NCBI RefSeq assembly: GCF_900141855.1 | Contig: NZ_FQYU01000002.1 | Coordinates: forward strand, 558,001 to 622,000 | Source: Pseudozobellia thermophila | GTDB taxonomy: Bacteria; Bacteroidota; Bacteroidia; Flavobacteriales; Flavobacteriaceae | DNA length: 64,000 nt | Reading direction: 5' to 3' | In this document: positions 53,899 through 63,568 of the stretch, one piece after another | How the letters are laid out: each line of letters opens with the position of its first letter | Position numbering within the stretch: the first letter of the stretch is position 1 | Notes under the pieces: model-generated | Databases searched by the model: none | Told to the model about the DNA's origin: nothing | Seen by the model: the letters and a program-made list of their open reading frames with translations, nothing else | Translations under genes and position numbers: made by a program

Positions 53899-55611
53899 TT
53901 AATCCATTAGGGCCTGGATCTCTTCAGGGGTCAATGCTTTATTGTATATATACAATTCATCCATTTGCCCTTTCTCCGTTTTATGGCTCCATCCAGAGAA
54001 GTTGGGATTACCCGACATTATAACCAAGTCCCCTACACCTGTCCAATCTATTCCGGGAAAATCGCTTTCCCCTACCAATGCACCGTTCATATAGAGGGCG
54101 GCATTAGTTTCGGAAATGGAGATTCCGAAGTGTACCCATTGATCCTCGGTAGGATCGATAGTGGCAGGGTCTCCCGGGTTTATCCATGTAGCATTGGTTC
54201 CGTTACCCACGAGAAGTATAAACTTTTGGGAGGTCTCGCTGCCTTCGCGGATCAATCCGAACCCACTCGGTTTATCGGACGGACTTGAAGGGTCTGCCGG
54301 GGCTATATTGATTATGCCCGCCCGGGTATCGGAGGCGTCTATCTTTAGCCAGAACGTAGCACTGAATTCATTTCCCAAAAGGCCAGCGGACGGGAACGTT
54401 AGATAAGAATCCGCGGCACCCTTATAGGCTTGCCCTACAACCCCGGTATCAAATCCGGGGGCGCCTACCGCCGTAGCATCATTTCCGCTTACCCCATCTT
54501 GGTAACCCGTATTAAAATCCATAGAAAAAACGGCTTGGTCTTTAAGCACAACCGCCTGTATCTCGTTTTTGGTCAATGCTTTATTAAATATCCTTAATTC
54601 ATCAATCTGCCCTTTCTCCGTTTTATGGCTCCATCCAGAGAAGTTGGGATCACCCGACATTATAACCAAGTCCTCTACACCTGTCCAATCTATTCCGGGA
54701 AAATCACTTTCCCCTACCAATTCACCGTTCATATAGAGGGCGGCATTAGTTTCGGAAATGGAGATTCCGAAGTGTACCCATTGATCTTCGGTAGGATCGA
54801 TAGTGGCAGGGTCTCCCGGGTTTATCCATGTAGCATTGGTTCCGTTACCCACGAGAAGTATAAACTTTTGGGAGGTCTCGCTGCCTTCGCGGATCAATCC
54901 GAACCCGCTCGGTTTATCGGACGGACTTGAAGGGTCTGCCGGGGCTATATTGATTATGCCCGCCCGGGTATCGGAGGCGTCTATCTTTAGCCAGAACGTA
55001 GCACTGAATTCATTTCCCAAAAGGCCAGCGGACGGGAACGTTAGATGAGAATCCGCGCCACCCTTATAGGCTTGCCCTACAACCCCGGTATCAAATCCGG
55101 GGGAGCCTACCGCCGTAGCATCACTTCCGCTTATTGCTTCAGAATAATTGCCATCAAAAGCCATGTAAAACATTTCTCCGTCGAACATTGGAGTGTAAGG
55201 AGGCACCTCAATTTTTTCGAACGTTGTTGTTTCGGTCACCACAACATCATCAATATCGGTAGCCGTAATTGTCAATGTATGGCTTCCTGTACTTACATCT
55301 TGTGTCAAGTCATCAATATTGAACAATTTATTATCTGAAAATTCATTTATGTTTAGAATTTCCTGCCCATCCAAGTCTACCGTAATATTCGCTATACCGA
55401 GGTCGTCTTCAACCTGAAAACTAATGGTTATTGGGGCCACCTCCTCTACCGAACTGATAATCGTAGACCCTTCGGGACTAGGTGATGACAGTGTGATCAC
55501 AGGTCCGTCATAGAGAAAATCACTAAACTCGGGCCGATCCAAATCTTGGCAATTGAAAAACAATATGCCCACGACCAGCATGCCTATATACTTTAAATAT
55601 GTATTTTTCAT
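53899..55611 (-). CDS. Surface lipoprotein with Ig-like domain and two nearly identical LamG domains
   Basis: A 570-residue protein with lipoprotein signal (FFNCQD, Cys21). An Ig/cadherin-like domain (about 36-130; PITISFQVEDDLGIANITVD) is followed by two LamG (concanavalin A-like) domains, about 150-355 and 364-570. Each contains FPSAGLLGNEFSATFWLKID and EDQWVHFGISISETNAALYM. The two copies differ by only a few residues and arise from a 642-bp tandem duplication. It occupies the place of a surface glycan-binding protein, 30 bp after SusD. Confidence 0.85.
   Translation of the reverse strand: MKNTYLKYIGMLVVGILFFNCQDLDRPEFSDFLYDGPVITLSSPSPEGSTIISSVEEVAPITISFQVEDDLGIANITVDLDGQEILNINEFSDNKLFNIDDLTQDVSTGSHTLTITATDIDDVVVTETTTFEKIEVPPYTPMFDGEMFYMAFDGNYSEAISGSDATAVGSPGFDTGVVGQAYKGGADSHLTFPSAGLLGNEFSATFWLKIDASDTRAGIINIAPADPSSPSDKPSGFGLIREGSETSQKFILLVGNGTNATWINPGDPATIDPTEDQWVHFGISISETNAALYMNGELVGESDFPGIDWTGVEDLVIMSGDPNFSGWSHKTEKGQIDELRIFNKALTKNEIQAVVLKDQAVFSMDFNTGYQDGVSGNDATAVGAPGFDTGVVGQAYKGAADSYLTFPSAGLLGNEFSATFWLKIDASDTRAGIINIAPADPSSPSDKPSGFGLIREGSETSQKFILLVGNGTNATWINPGDPATIDPTEDQWVHFGISISETNAALYMNGALVGESDFPGIDWTGVGDLVIMSGNPNFSGWSHKTEKGQMDELYIYNKALTPEEIQALMD
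53929..55134 (-). repeat. 642-bp tandem duplication within the LamG lipoprotein gene
   Basis: The segments 53929-54492 and 54571-55134 are direct repeats at an offset of exactly 642 bp (214 codons). Long parts are identical (for example around 54161-54406 versus 54803-55048, where only a few bases differ). The spacing is a multiple of three, keeping the frame. This looks like a recent duplication or ongoing gene conversion. Confidence 0.92.
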
Positions 55612-55641
55612 TTTTTCTATATTAATATTAATGGTCAGGTA

Positions 55642-57123
55642 TTAATAGTCGGAATTTTGGGTAATAACCCCTCCCGATTGATCAATTGCCTCTTGAGGAA
55701 TTGGATACAGTGCGTGTTTGGGCAGATAGCCTAAACCACCAAGTACTTCGGAAGCATCTCCCCAACGCACTAAATCGTAAAATCTAGACTCTTCCATAGC
55801 CAATTCAACACGTCTTTCCTGTTTAATGGCATCCCTAAGTTCGCTTCGAGTAGAAGCGGTAGTATTGGGAAGACCGGCCCTAGACCTAATTTGGTTTATC
55901 AAATCGGCCACATCGGCCGATGAGATTGCACCGGATTCATTACCTGCTTCGGCCGCCATAAGCAAAACATCGGCATATCTGAAAATTTTAATGTTTTCCC
56001 ATCTGTTTCCGTTTACACCATACTCTTGACGCATATCGGCCATGGTATAAGCTTTTTTGTTCCAATATTTTTGTGCCAATGGGGGAGACTCTGGTAATAT
56101 TCCCCCGCCAAAGCCACCATCTTCTTCACCCGATACCAGTATGGTATTTGTTTTTCTTAAGTCTCCGGGTTCAAAGGCATCGACAAGATCCTGGGTCGGA
56201 ACATTGAATCCCCAACCAAGGTTCCATTCTCCTGTACCCCTAACCCCCTGGCTAACAAAGTATATGTTGGCATATTGCTCTCCATTTTCAGTAATGGTTT
56301 GCTGAATTTCAAAAATTGACTCGACACCGTTATTACCTCCCTTTTCAAATAAATTGATCAAACTGGGATCTAATGCGTATACCTGGGAATCGATAACTTC
56401 CTTCAATTTATCGTAGGCATTGTTCCAATCTTCTTGATATAGGTACAATTTGCCCAAAAGGGATTTGGCAAAGCCTGAGGTCGCCCTTCCTGGAAAACCT
56501 GGCCAGGTAAGGGGCAGGTTTTCTTCGGCTATCTTTAAATCATCGATAATAAACTGATCAACATCGGCTACGGACGATTTTGGGGCAAAGGCGTCGGAAG
56601 GGACGTCGATGGTGGCCGTAATTATCGGCACTTCGCCATAATCCCTCCTTAGTTCGAAGTACATCAATGCCCTAATCGCCCTTGCTTCGGCATCATTAAT
56701 AAGGCTTCCCTCATCCGTTAAACCTTGGCTTTCTATATTATTGATTACTTCATTACAAGCAAAAATAACTTCGTAATGTCCATTCCACCACTCTGTATTT
56801 AAGCCATTGGTAGCGACATACTGAAAATCATTAAAGGCATTACCATTAGCCGCTGCATCCGATGCCGTACTTCCCTTTTCCGCATCGTCTGATCGGATAC
56901 TGCCAAACCACAATCGGCTCCATCCCCCTACACTTGTAGTCCTTGTTTTTGAATAAATACCAAAAACCGCGGCTTCTTGACCTCCCACGCCCAATTCTTC
57001 ATTTGTCGCAACCTCGCCCAAAGGCAACTTATCCAATAGATCGTCATCGCAAGAAACGACTACGAACAGTAGACCTGCCAAAAAATACAGGTTATATTTT
57101 TTTATGAGTTTTATGTAGTCCAT
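55642..57123 (-). CDS. SusD/RagB-type glycan-binding lipoprotein (PUL2)
   Basis: A 493-residue protein with lipoprotein signal (FVVVSCDDDLLD, Cys25). SusD features: ARAIRALMYFELRRDYGEVP, FAKSLLGKLYLYQEDWNNAY, KIFRYADVLLMAAEAGNESG, INQIRSRAGLP, and the C-terminal QERRVELAMEESRFYDLVRW. It forms the lid of the neighbouring SusC and lies 12 bp after it. Confidence 0.95.
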   Translation of the reverse strand: MDYIKLIKKYNLYFLAGLLFVVVSCDDDLLDKLPLGEVATNEELGVGGQEAAVFGIYSKTRTTSVGGWSRLWFGSIRSDDAEKGSTASDAAANGNAFNDFQYVATNGLNTEWWNGHYEVIFACNEVINNIESQGLTDEGSLINDAEARAIRALMYFELRRDYGEVPIITATIDVPSDAFAPKSSVADVDQFIIDDLKIAEENLPLTWPGFPGRATSGFAKSLLGKLYLYQEDWNNAYDKLKEVIDSQVYALDPSLINLFEKGGNNGVESIFEIQQTITENGEQYANIYFVSQGVRGTGEWNLGWGFNVPTQDLVDAFEPGDLRKTNTILVSGEEDGGFGGGILPESPPLAQKYWNKKAYTMADMRQEYGVNGNRWENIKIFRYADVLLMAAEAGNESGAISSADVADLINQIRSRAGLPNTTASTRSELRDAIKQERRVELAMEESRFYDLVRWGDASEVLGGLGYLPKHALYPIPQEAIDQSGGVITQNSDY

Positions 57124-57135
57124 AGTATATTTTTT

Positions 57136-60100
57136 TTAAAATGTTAAGCTGAGTCCAAGCGTAGATATTACCGGTAGGGGATATCCTCCAGAGTCTACAC
57201 CAAAAGATGTTGGCGATCCGCCCGCTTCCGGTGAAAAACCAGAAGTATTCTTCCATGTATAGAGGTTCTGAAAATTAGCAGATAGCTTTACTTGCTGTAC
57301 TTTTAATTTTTCCAGGATTTGATGATCAAATGAATAGCCCAATTGAACGTTCCGAATCCTAAAGTAACTACCATCCTCGATCATATATGTGGAAGGAAAT
57401 CTATTATAATCCGTAGAATACAATCTGGGCTCCCAATTCGATGATCCCGAACCATTCCATCCATTAACCCTATCCGTTCTGTAGTTAAATTGGGCAAATG
57501 AATTTCCATTGCCCCAATTACGATAGACTTCGTTACCATAAACACCTTGAAAATCAAGGTTCAAGTAAAAATTCTTATAATCTAAATTCACATATAGGCC
57601 ATAAGTAAAATCGGGCGTTGGATTACCTATGGTAGTTCTATCATCCGGGGTAATCTCCCCATCACCATTAACATCCCTATACTTAAAATCGCCCGGGGCA
57701 TAGGTTCCCAAGGTGCTTGTAGGCAATGAAGCGATGTCTGCGTTTGATTGATAGATCCCGTCTACGATATAACCGTAGAAACTACCAATGGGTTCTCCGG
57801 TAATGGTTCTTGATGCAGTTCCATTGGCATAAATAGGGGCATCTTCAAAGGTTGACAACACCTCATTGTCAATAGTTGTTACATTTCCACCAACAGAATA
57901 GCTGAAATCATCCGAAAGATTATCGCTCCACGAAGTTTCAAACTCAAAACCCTTATTGCTGATCTCTCCAAAATTGTCGAAAAATGTCTGGACACCAGTA
58001 TTTACATACACTAACAAATCCTCTGTTTTTCTATTGTAGTAGTTGGCATTTAATGTAAATCTGTTATCAAGCCATCTTGTTTCAAGGCCGAGTTCCCACA
58101 TTTTAACGGTCTCCCATTTTAAATCTGGGTTTTCTTCAAATCGTTGAACAAAACCTGCGATAACTTGATCTCCAAATATGGCCGTAGCTCCTTCGTCTAC
58201 CCCTGGGTAGTATGGATAGTTTGTGCCTCCGGGCAATACTTGGTTCCCCAATTCACCCATAGAGCCCTTTACCTTTAAGTAACTCAAGGGTCCTAAATCA
58301 TTCATAAAGCCTTCTTGGGTAGCCACCCAACCCGCTCCCAAAGACCAAAAGTCCTGTGCCCTGTTGTCAGGTGCCAATTGTGAAGTGGCATCCCTACGAT
58401 AAGAGGCGTTCAATAAATATTTGCTGTCGTAATTGTACAAGGCCCTTGCCAAAAACGAAGAAGTGGCCCTATCGTATTCATCCGAATCCGAGACCCTTGT
58501 AGACGAATCGCCGTAAGGATACACATCTAAATACCAAAACCTTTCATCGTCGGGAATTATACCCACTGTCGAACTAGGATCATGTGCCACGCTTCCCGAG
58601 ATACCTTCATAGTAAATATCGGTACTTGTAAAACCAACAACTGTATTTAGATTGTGTTTTCCGAAATCATTTTTATAGGAAAGCAGGTAGTCTTGTTGAA
58701 AATTAAATGCAACACTACTGGACTGGTTTACCCTCGTTAATTGGTTTCCATTAAAGTTGGCTATTTCATCTGTTTCCGATACATAAATAGGTACAATCGG
58801 AGTATAAGACCTTGACCGGTAATTATTATAGTCTCCGTATACGCTTGCCTTAAAGGTAAAGCGTTTTAGAAAATCCACTTCGGCAAATACGCTGCCAACA
58901 AAACGATACCGCTCAGCGATGGCCTTATTTTTTGTCACTTCCGCGACCAAGGCCGGGTTACCAATTTGCGGACCTCCAATTTCGGTAGGTAACTGGTTAA
59001 ACAGACCATCGTATTCTGGACGGGAATCATAATGTATGGGATCAACTATAGGAGTAGCGTTTAAGGCCGAACTGTATGAACCTGTATTAGGAAGCTTGTC
59101 CCGTAATCCGTTTATGGTAATTCCCATCCTAAAGTTATCCGACAAATCGTATTGGTTGTTCAGGTTTAGGGTTATTCTTTTCATCTCCTCGTTTTTGATC
59201 AGGCCCTCTTCTGAACGATAGCCCAAGCCAAACGACAGTTTATTCTTTTCGGTTGCGTTTTGTAGACTTAAATTATAGGTCTGTATCATTGCCGATTTAT
59301 TCGTAATACGCTTTACCCAATCCGTGTCCCCGGTAAACACATCGTAATACGAAAAGGGCGCTGCCCCTTCATTTGCCAACTGTTCGTTATAAAGCTCTTT
59401 AAAAAGTGTGGCATCGGCCATATCGGGTACATCGGAAATCCGTTTAACACCCGTTGAAGAATTAAGATTTATGGTAAATTCCCCATTTTTTGCTTTTTTG
59501 GTGGTGACAATAATTACACCATTTGCGCCTCTTACCCCAAAAATGGCCAAAGAAGAAGCATCTTTTAAAACCTCGATCGATTCAATATCATTGGGGTTAA
59601 CGAAGTTGATATTGTCGGCAAAAATTCCATCGACTACATACAGAGGACTTACATTGTAGCGACTACTTGTTCCTCTAATTCTAACATCGGGAGTCCCGCC
59701 AAGCGTACCAGTATTTACCACTGTTAGGCCAGAAACCTTACCTTGCAGGGAAGCAACAGGGTTTGCCGCCGGTTTATCTGCGACCTCTCCTCCCTTAACA
59801 CTTACAATAGATCCCGTCAAGTCCCTTTTTTGAGCCGTACCATACCCCACGACCACTACTTCGTCCAACGTTTGGGTATCCTCTTCCATGGTCACCGATA
59901 CGGACGTTCTTCCATCAAGAGCTACTTCCTGGGTAACAAATCCTATGTAGCTTACCGATATCACGTCATCGGAAGCAACGTTTTGCAAGGTAAAATTACC
60001 GTCAAAATCGGTCTGTGTCCCCGTAGTGGTTCCCTTAACGACCACACTGGCACCTGGCAAGGGCTGCCCACCGGTATCGACCACAGAGCCCCTCACCGTC

Positions 60101-60168
60101 ACACCATCCTGTGCATAAATTGCCATTTGAAACAAAAAAAGCAGCATTGCCAATAATGTGTTCTTCAT
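57136..60168 (-). CDS. SusC/RagA TonB-dependent transporter (PUL2)
   Basis: A 1010-residue protein with signal peptide (MAIYAQ), CarboxypepD_reg domain (about 24-100; GQPLPGASVVVKGTTTGTQT, DFDGNFTLQNV, VSYIGFVTQEV), TonB-box region LDEVVVVGYGTAQKRDLTGS, plug (VRIRGTSSRYNVSPLYVVDG, LKDASSLAIFGVRGANGVII) and beta-barrel. It is the first gene of the PUL2 operon susC-susD-LamG-GH144-GH144-esterase-GH3-sulfatase. Base composition looks more AT-rich than PUL1. Confidence 0.96.
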   Translation of the reverse strand: MKNTLLAMLLFLFQMAIYAQDGVTVRGSVVDTGGQPLPGASVVVKGTTTGTQTDFDGNFTLQNVASDDVISVSYIGFVTQEVALDGRTSVSVTMEEDTQTLDEVVVVGYGTAQKRDLTGSIVSVKGGEVADKPAANPVASLQGKVSGLTVVNTGTLGGTPDVRIRGTSSRYNVSPLYVVDGIFADNINFVNPNDIESIEVLKDASSLAIFGVRGANGVIIVTTKKAKNGEFTINLNSSTGVKRISDVPDMADATLFKELYNEQLANEGAAPFSYYDVFTGDTDWVKRITNKSAMIQTYNLSLQNATEKNKLSFGLGYRSEEGLIKNEEMKRITLNLNNQYDLSDNFRMGITINGLRDKLPNTGSYSSALNATPIVDPIHYDSRPEYDGLFNQLPTEIGGPQIGNPALVAEVTKNKAIAERYRFVGSVFAEVDFLKRFTFKASVYGDYNNYRSRSYTPIVPIYVSETDEIANFNGNQLTRVNQSSSVAFNFQQDYLLSYKNDFGKHNLNTVVGFTSTDIYYEGISGSVAHDPSSTVGIIPDDERFWYLDVYPYGDSSTRVSDSDEYDRATSSFLARALYNYDSKYLLNASYRRDATSQLAPDNRAQDFWSLGAGWVATQEGFMNDLGPLSYLKVKGSMGELGNQVLPGGTNYPYYPGVDEGATAIFGDQVIAGFVQRFEENPDLKWETVKMWELGLETRWLDNRFTLNANYYNRKTEDLLVYVNTGVQTFFDNFGEISNKGFEFETSWSDNLSDDFSYSVGGNVTTIDNEVLSTFEDAPIYANGTASRTITGEPIGSFYGYIVDGIYQSNADIASLPTSTLGTYAPGDFKYRDVNGDGEITPDDRTTIGNPTPDFTYGLYVNLDYKNFYLNLDFQGVYGNEVYRNWGNGNSFAQFNYRTDRVNGWNGSGSSNWEPRLYSTDYNRFPSTYMIEDGSYFRIRNVQLGYSFDHQILEKLKVQQVKLSANFQNLYTWKNTSGFSPEAGGSPTSFGVDSGGYPLPVISTLGLSLTF

Positions 60169-60255
60169 TTTGAATAATGTTTAAGTTTAAGTTTGAATTT
60201 TTGCCAAAGTACCAATAAGCACATGATAAGAAGACTTAACGAAGTACATAAAAAT

Positions 60256-60362
60256 TACATCATTCACCTGTCCTCCCAAACGCCCCATATAAAGGGTGCC
60301 TGCAGTAATCGTGATGTTAAGCCAACATTAAGTTTTAACATAATGATGTAGTAATGATGTAG
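60256..60362. promoter_or_regulatory. AATGATGTA repeats upstream of PUL2 susC
   Basis: TAATGATGTAG occurs twice in direct tandem (60341-60351 and 60352-60362), with an 11-bp period, one helical turn. A third copy of the core in inverted orientation, TACATCATT, lies at 60256-60264, about 90 bp before the susC ATG. The repeats lie between the stop of the regulator gene and susC. They are candidate sites for the LuxR-type domain of that regulator; this is inferred. Confidence 0.5.
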
Positions 60363-60403
60363 TCTGTGCCATGAAGCATCACTACCAATACCGCAAAAAA
60401 AGG

Positions 60404-63160
60404 TCAGTTAAATTTGATTAAGAAGTTCGAAAGGTTCTGTGAACTGTCAATTCCTAATTTTTTTCGAAGCCGATAGCGATGAATCTCCACCCCCCGATTC
60501 GAAATTGCCATAAGGGGAGCTATCTCTTTTGATGTAAGGTTCATTTTTAGATAAGCACATAATTTGAGGTCTTTGGGCGTTAGCTTCGGATACATCTTCA
60601 GCAGGTTTTCAAAAAAGTCTTCATGAAGCTCCTTAAAGTTCACTTCAAAATGTTTCCAATCCTCATCGTCATTGATGGAATTATCCAGTTTTTTAATAAT
60701 GGAAGTAAAACGTTTTTGATTGGAAAACTGGCCTTTGTTTACCAGTAGCATTTCCTTTAATTCGAGAATCACCTTGTTCTTTTCCGCCATGCTCATGGTA
60801 ATACGGGCCAGTTCCTTTTGTTTTTTCTTGATTTCCTTTTCCAGCTCCTCCTTTTCCTTTTTGGCCAACCGTTCTTCTTGGTCTTTGAGCAACTTTGCCT
60901 TTAATTCCCTATGCCGTTTCTCCATTTTTGACCTGTTGTACTTTCTTCTTAAAAGGAGGGCTGCAATAAAAACCAAGATATAGAGGCCGATACTGAATTT
61001 GGAAAAATACCACGGCGGTGCAATCTCAAAAAACAGGCTATGGGCCTCGGAACGCTCATTGTCTATGCCCACACTATAAATATGGAGCTCATAGGAACCA
61101 AAGGGTAGGTTTTGTAAATGGATCTCGCCATTGCCCAAATAGGCCCCTTGGTCTAAGGGCCCTTTCAAATCGTAATAATACTTGGCGTCGAGCAAGGCGG
61201 GCGACGCAAAGTTTACCGTGATGTCACTTGCAAGTTTGTATGGAATTTCAAAGGTATTGTTATCCAAAGAATAGGTATTTCCCTTGGCCTCAAACGACAC
61301 CAACTTCGGTTGCTGGAGTCCAAAATTCTCAAAATGCTTCCGAAATTCAGATATGTTCAGTTTTCCAAAACCGTCGTTTAGGGTGAAACAATAGGTAGAA
61401 TCGTTCAGTTTGACGATTTTTTCCGACTCGGGGGTCAATCGTTTTTGCAATTGCAAATCGTCCAAGATATAATGGGCCTCCTTTAGATCGGAGAAGAGCA
61501 CTTTTTTAACACCTTCGTTCTCAATAAACCAAAAAGACGCATCGTCATGGTATACCAGGTTTTTATGGTTATAGGCCTGAAACTCGTCGAACAGTTCTAT
61601 TTTTTTCAGAATGGGGTCATACCGATGCCACACCCCTTCAATGTCCAATGCGATCTGGTTTCTAATATTGAAGACCTTAACATTGTAATTGGTAGGTATG
61701 TCCTCTTTCGTAAATTCGATTTTTTCGACCACCTCGTCGTAGGTGTCGTTCAGTACGAGCCGATACAGTCCTTTATAAGGGTGGGCCATCCAGAGCGTAT
61801 GGGCGTCTTCGAAACAAATGTATTTGGCAGGTTTGTTGATTCCGGCAATCGGGGTAACGATCCAATTACCGGTATCGTCCTTTTCGTATTTGGACAAGCC
61901 GATATAGGTACCCTGAATAAAAGAGGCGGCGGATTCGGGGACCTTCACGATCTGATATCCACCGGAAATATCCGATATCTTTTCAAAACTATTTTCTTTT
62001 ACTTTATAGGTACCCGTGTTATGACCGCAAAAAAGATCGCCATCGGTAATATTCAAATCCCACACATGACCTTGTGATCCTTCCACAAAATGCAAGCCAT
62101 CGTTCTTAAAATAATAGACCCCCGTATTACTGGCCATATATAGAATATTGTCATGAACGGCCAGATCGTACACCGTACCCACGGCTCCCGTATAATCGGT
62201 ATAATAGGTCAGCGGATAGTTTAACTGTATCCTATCGATCCCATTGTCCAATCCTACCCATAATTGGTCTTTATACTGTGTCATGGCCAACACGGTATTG
62301 TTTTGCAATCCTACTTGACGGTTTACCTCTTGGCCGCTCCCTTTATCCTTATCATAAAGGTATATACCGTTCTTTATGGTACCGAAGGCAATCATGCTTT
62401 CCGAAAGCGGCAAGATCTGATTGAGCTGATGTTGGCTTAACTGGTCATCGATGGGGGTCTTAAAATGCCTTAGCCCTTGATCGTTCAGAAGAAAACAGGC
62501 GTTGCGTCTAGTGCCTATCAAAAGACCTTCTTCGATCTCGGTCATCCCAACGATCACCTTATCGGTAAACAGCTCATGCTCCTCCAAGGGTACCAACACA
62601 TCATCTACCAGTTCGTATAATTTGTGATGTCCGGCAGCAACCATGACCCTGCCCCGGTATTCGGCAACATAATTGACCACAACGTCGGGGGCGATTACCT
62701 TGACCTCATTATCCCTAAGGATGTATATGCCGTTAAAGGACCGGAAAAGCACGTCATCGCCATAGGGTATAATTTGCCAAAACTCCTCGTTGGTAAAGGT
62801 GTGGTCCCTTATGAGGTGTGTTAGGGAAGTATATTCCAGAAGGCCGTAGGCATTCTTCTCCCAATACCCCAGCTCTTCATAAGATCCCGTATATATTTTT
62901 CCCTTGATCTGGGCCACGGAACGGATGGTTGTGTTGTCCGGAAGCTTATAAAGCCGCCATTTCTCCCCGTTGAAGTGAAGTAACCCACTATTGTTGGCCG
63001 CAAACAATTCTCCCGCCCCGTTGGTCGACAAGCCCCAGTTTTTGCTATCGGCCCTATACTCGAAAATCTTGTAATTGTGTATCGGCGGCAAAAGATGTTG
63101 CCCACTTAACCGCGACAATGCGGCGAATATGGTTAGAAGCAGGACGAAAAACAATCTCAT
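60404..63160 (-). CDS. One-component membrane-spanning PUL regulator (propeller sensor, Y_Y_Y, LuxR HTH)
   Basis: A 918-residue protein with signal peptide (LSRLSGQ). The periplasmic part is a propeller-type sensor (about 25-630; NNSGLLHFNGEKW, WVGLDNGIDRIQLNYPLTYY), then a Y_Y_Y-like domain (YDLKGPLDQGAYLGNG). One TM lies at about 720-740, followed by a charged coiled coil (about 745-830) and a LuxR-type HTH (about 860-915; LTPKDLKLCAYLKMNLTSKE, SNRGVEIHRYRLRKKLG). There is no kinase or receiver. It should sense the glycan outside and act directly on PUL2 promoters, a SusR-like logic. It lies upstream of susC on the same strand. Confidence 0.92.
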   Translation of the reverse strand: MRLFFVLLLTIFAALSRLSGQHLLPPIHNYKIFEYRADSKNWGLSTNGAGELFAANNSGLLHFNGEKWRLYKLPDNTTIRSVAQIKGKIYTGSYEELGYWEKNAYGLLEYTSLTHLIRDHTFTNEEFWQIIPYGDDVLFRSFNGIYILRDNEVKVIAPDVVVNYVAEYRGRVMVAAGHHKLYELVDDVLVPLEEHELFTDKVIVGMTEIEEGLLIGTRRNACFLLNDQGLRHFKTPIDDQLSQHQLNQILPLSESMIAFGTIKNGIYLYDKDKGSGQEVNRQVGLQNNTVLAMTQYKDQLWVGLDNGIDRIQLNYPLTYYTDYTGAVGTVYDLAVHDNILYMASNTGVYYFKNDGLHFVEGSQGHVWDLNITDGDLFCGHNTGTYKVKENSFEKISDISGGYQIVKVPESAASFIQGTYIGLSKYEKDDTGNWIVTPIAGINKPAKYICFEDAHTLWMAHPYKGLYRLVLNDTYDEVVEKIEFTKEDIPTNYNVKVFNIRNQIALDIEGVWHRYDPILKKIELFDEFQAYNHKNLVYHDDASFWFIENEGVKKVLFSDLKEAHYILDDLQLQKRLTPESEKIVKLNDSTYCFTLNDGFGKLNISEFRKHFENFGLQQPKLVSFEAKGNTYSLDNNTFEIPYKLASDITVNFASPALLDAKYYYDLKGPLDQGAYLGNGEIHLQNLPFGSYELHIYSVGIDNERSEAHSLFFEIAPPWYFSKFSIGLYILVFIAALLLRRKYNRSKMEKRHRELKAKLLKDQEERLAKKEKEELEKEIKKKQKELARITMSMAEKNKVILELKEMLLVNKGQFSNQKRFTSIIKKLDNSINDDEDWKHFEVNFKELHEDFFENLLKMYPKLTPKDLKLCAYLKMNLTSKEIAPLMAISNRGVEIHRYRLRKKLGIDSSQNLSNFLIKFN

Positions 63161-63520
63161 GTAAACACCTATTTTTCCCTTTGAGGGGTAAAGATAAGTA
63201 GAAGTAACGTCATAGTATGGGCCGTGGACGTGAAGTATAGCAAGAGGCAGGCCAGGATATCCCCATTTCAGGAGGTCTTATATCATCCACATAGAAATGG
63301 CTATCTTTACATCACCCGATACCTAGTCCTCGTTTCCGCATTAGGGCAAGGAGGTTTTTGTTGTCGGGACGACCACTCTCGACACATCATTACGCTATCA
63401 AAGACAGTATAAACAAGAGATTAAAAATATAGGCATTTCCACCAACCCACCAATGAATTAATTCCTATTTCGTCCATCATTTTTTGCCCCGGTCCCCTTC
63501 TTCCTTTAGTTTTCATAAAG

Positions 63521-63568
63521 AAAAAATCCAACCACCTTCGTGATTGGATTTTTTTGGTCAGGATGACA
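63521..63568 (-). terminator. Hairpin terminator next to a tRNA-3'-end-like fragment
   Basis: AAAAAATCCAACCA (63521-63534) pairs with TGATTGGATTTTTT (63541-63554) around CCTTCG, with one C-A mismatch. Immediately upstream on the minus strand lies TGTCATCCTGACC (63568-63556), which resembles the acceptor end of tRNA-Pro. The rest of the tRNA is not present, so the fragment may be a relic. The stem with flanking A and T runs could terminate in both directions. Confidence 0.5.

Noticed and set aside
54161..55048. Two identical 81-codon plus-strand ORFs
   Set aside because: They are antisense shadows of the duplicated LamG domain; their identity only reflects the 642-bp duplication.
53929..55134. 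CRISPR-like or satellite repeat
   Set aside because: Only two copies, several hundred bases each, inside an open coding frame with LamG motifs.
60404..63160. Calling the PUL2 regulator a hybrid two-component system
   Set aside because: There is no histidine kinase, ATPase or receiver domain; only a coiled coil and a LuxR HTH follow the membrane segment.
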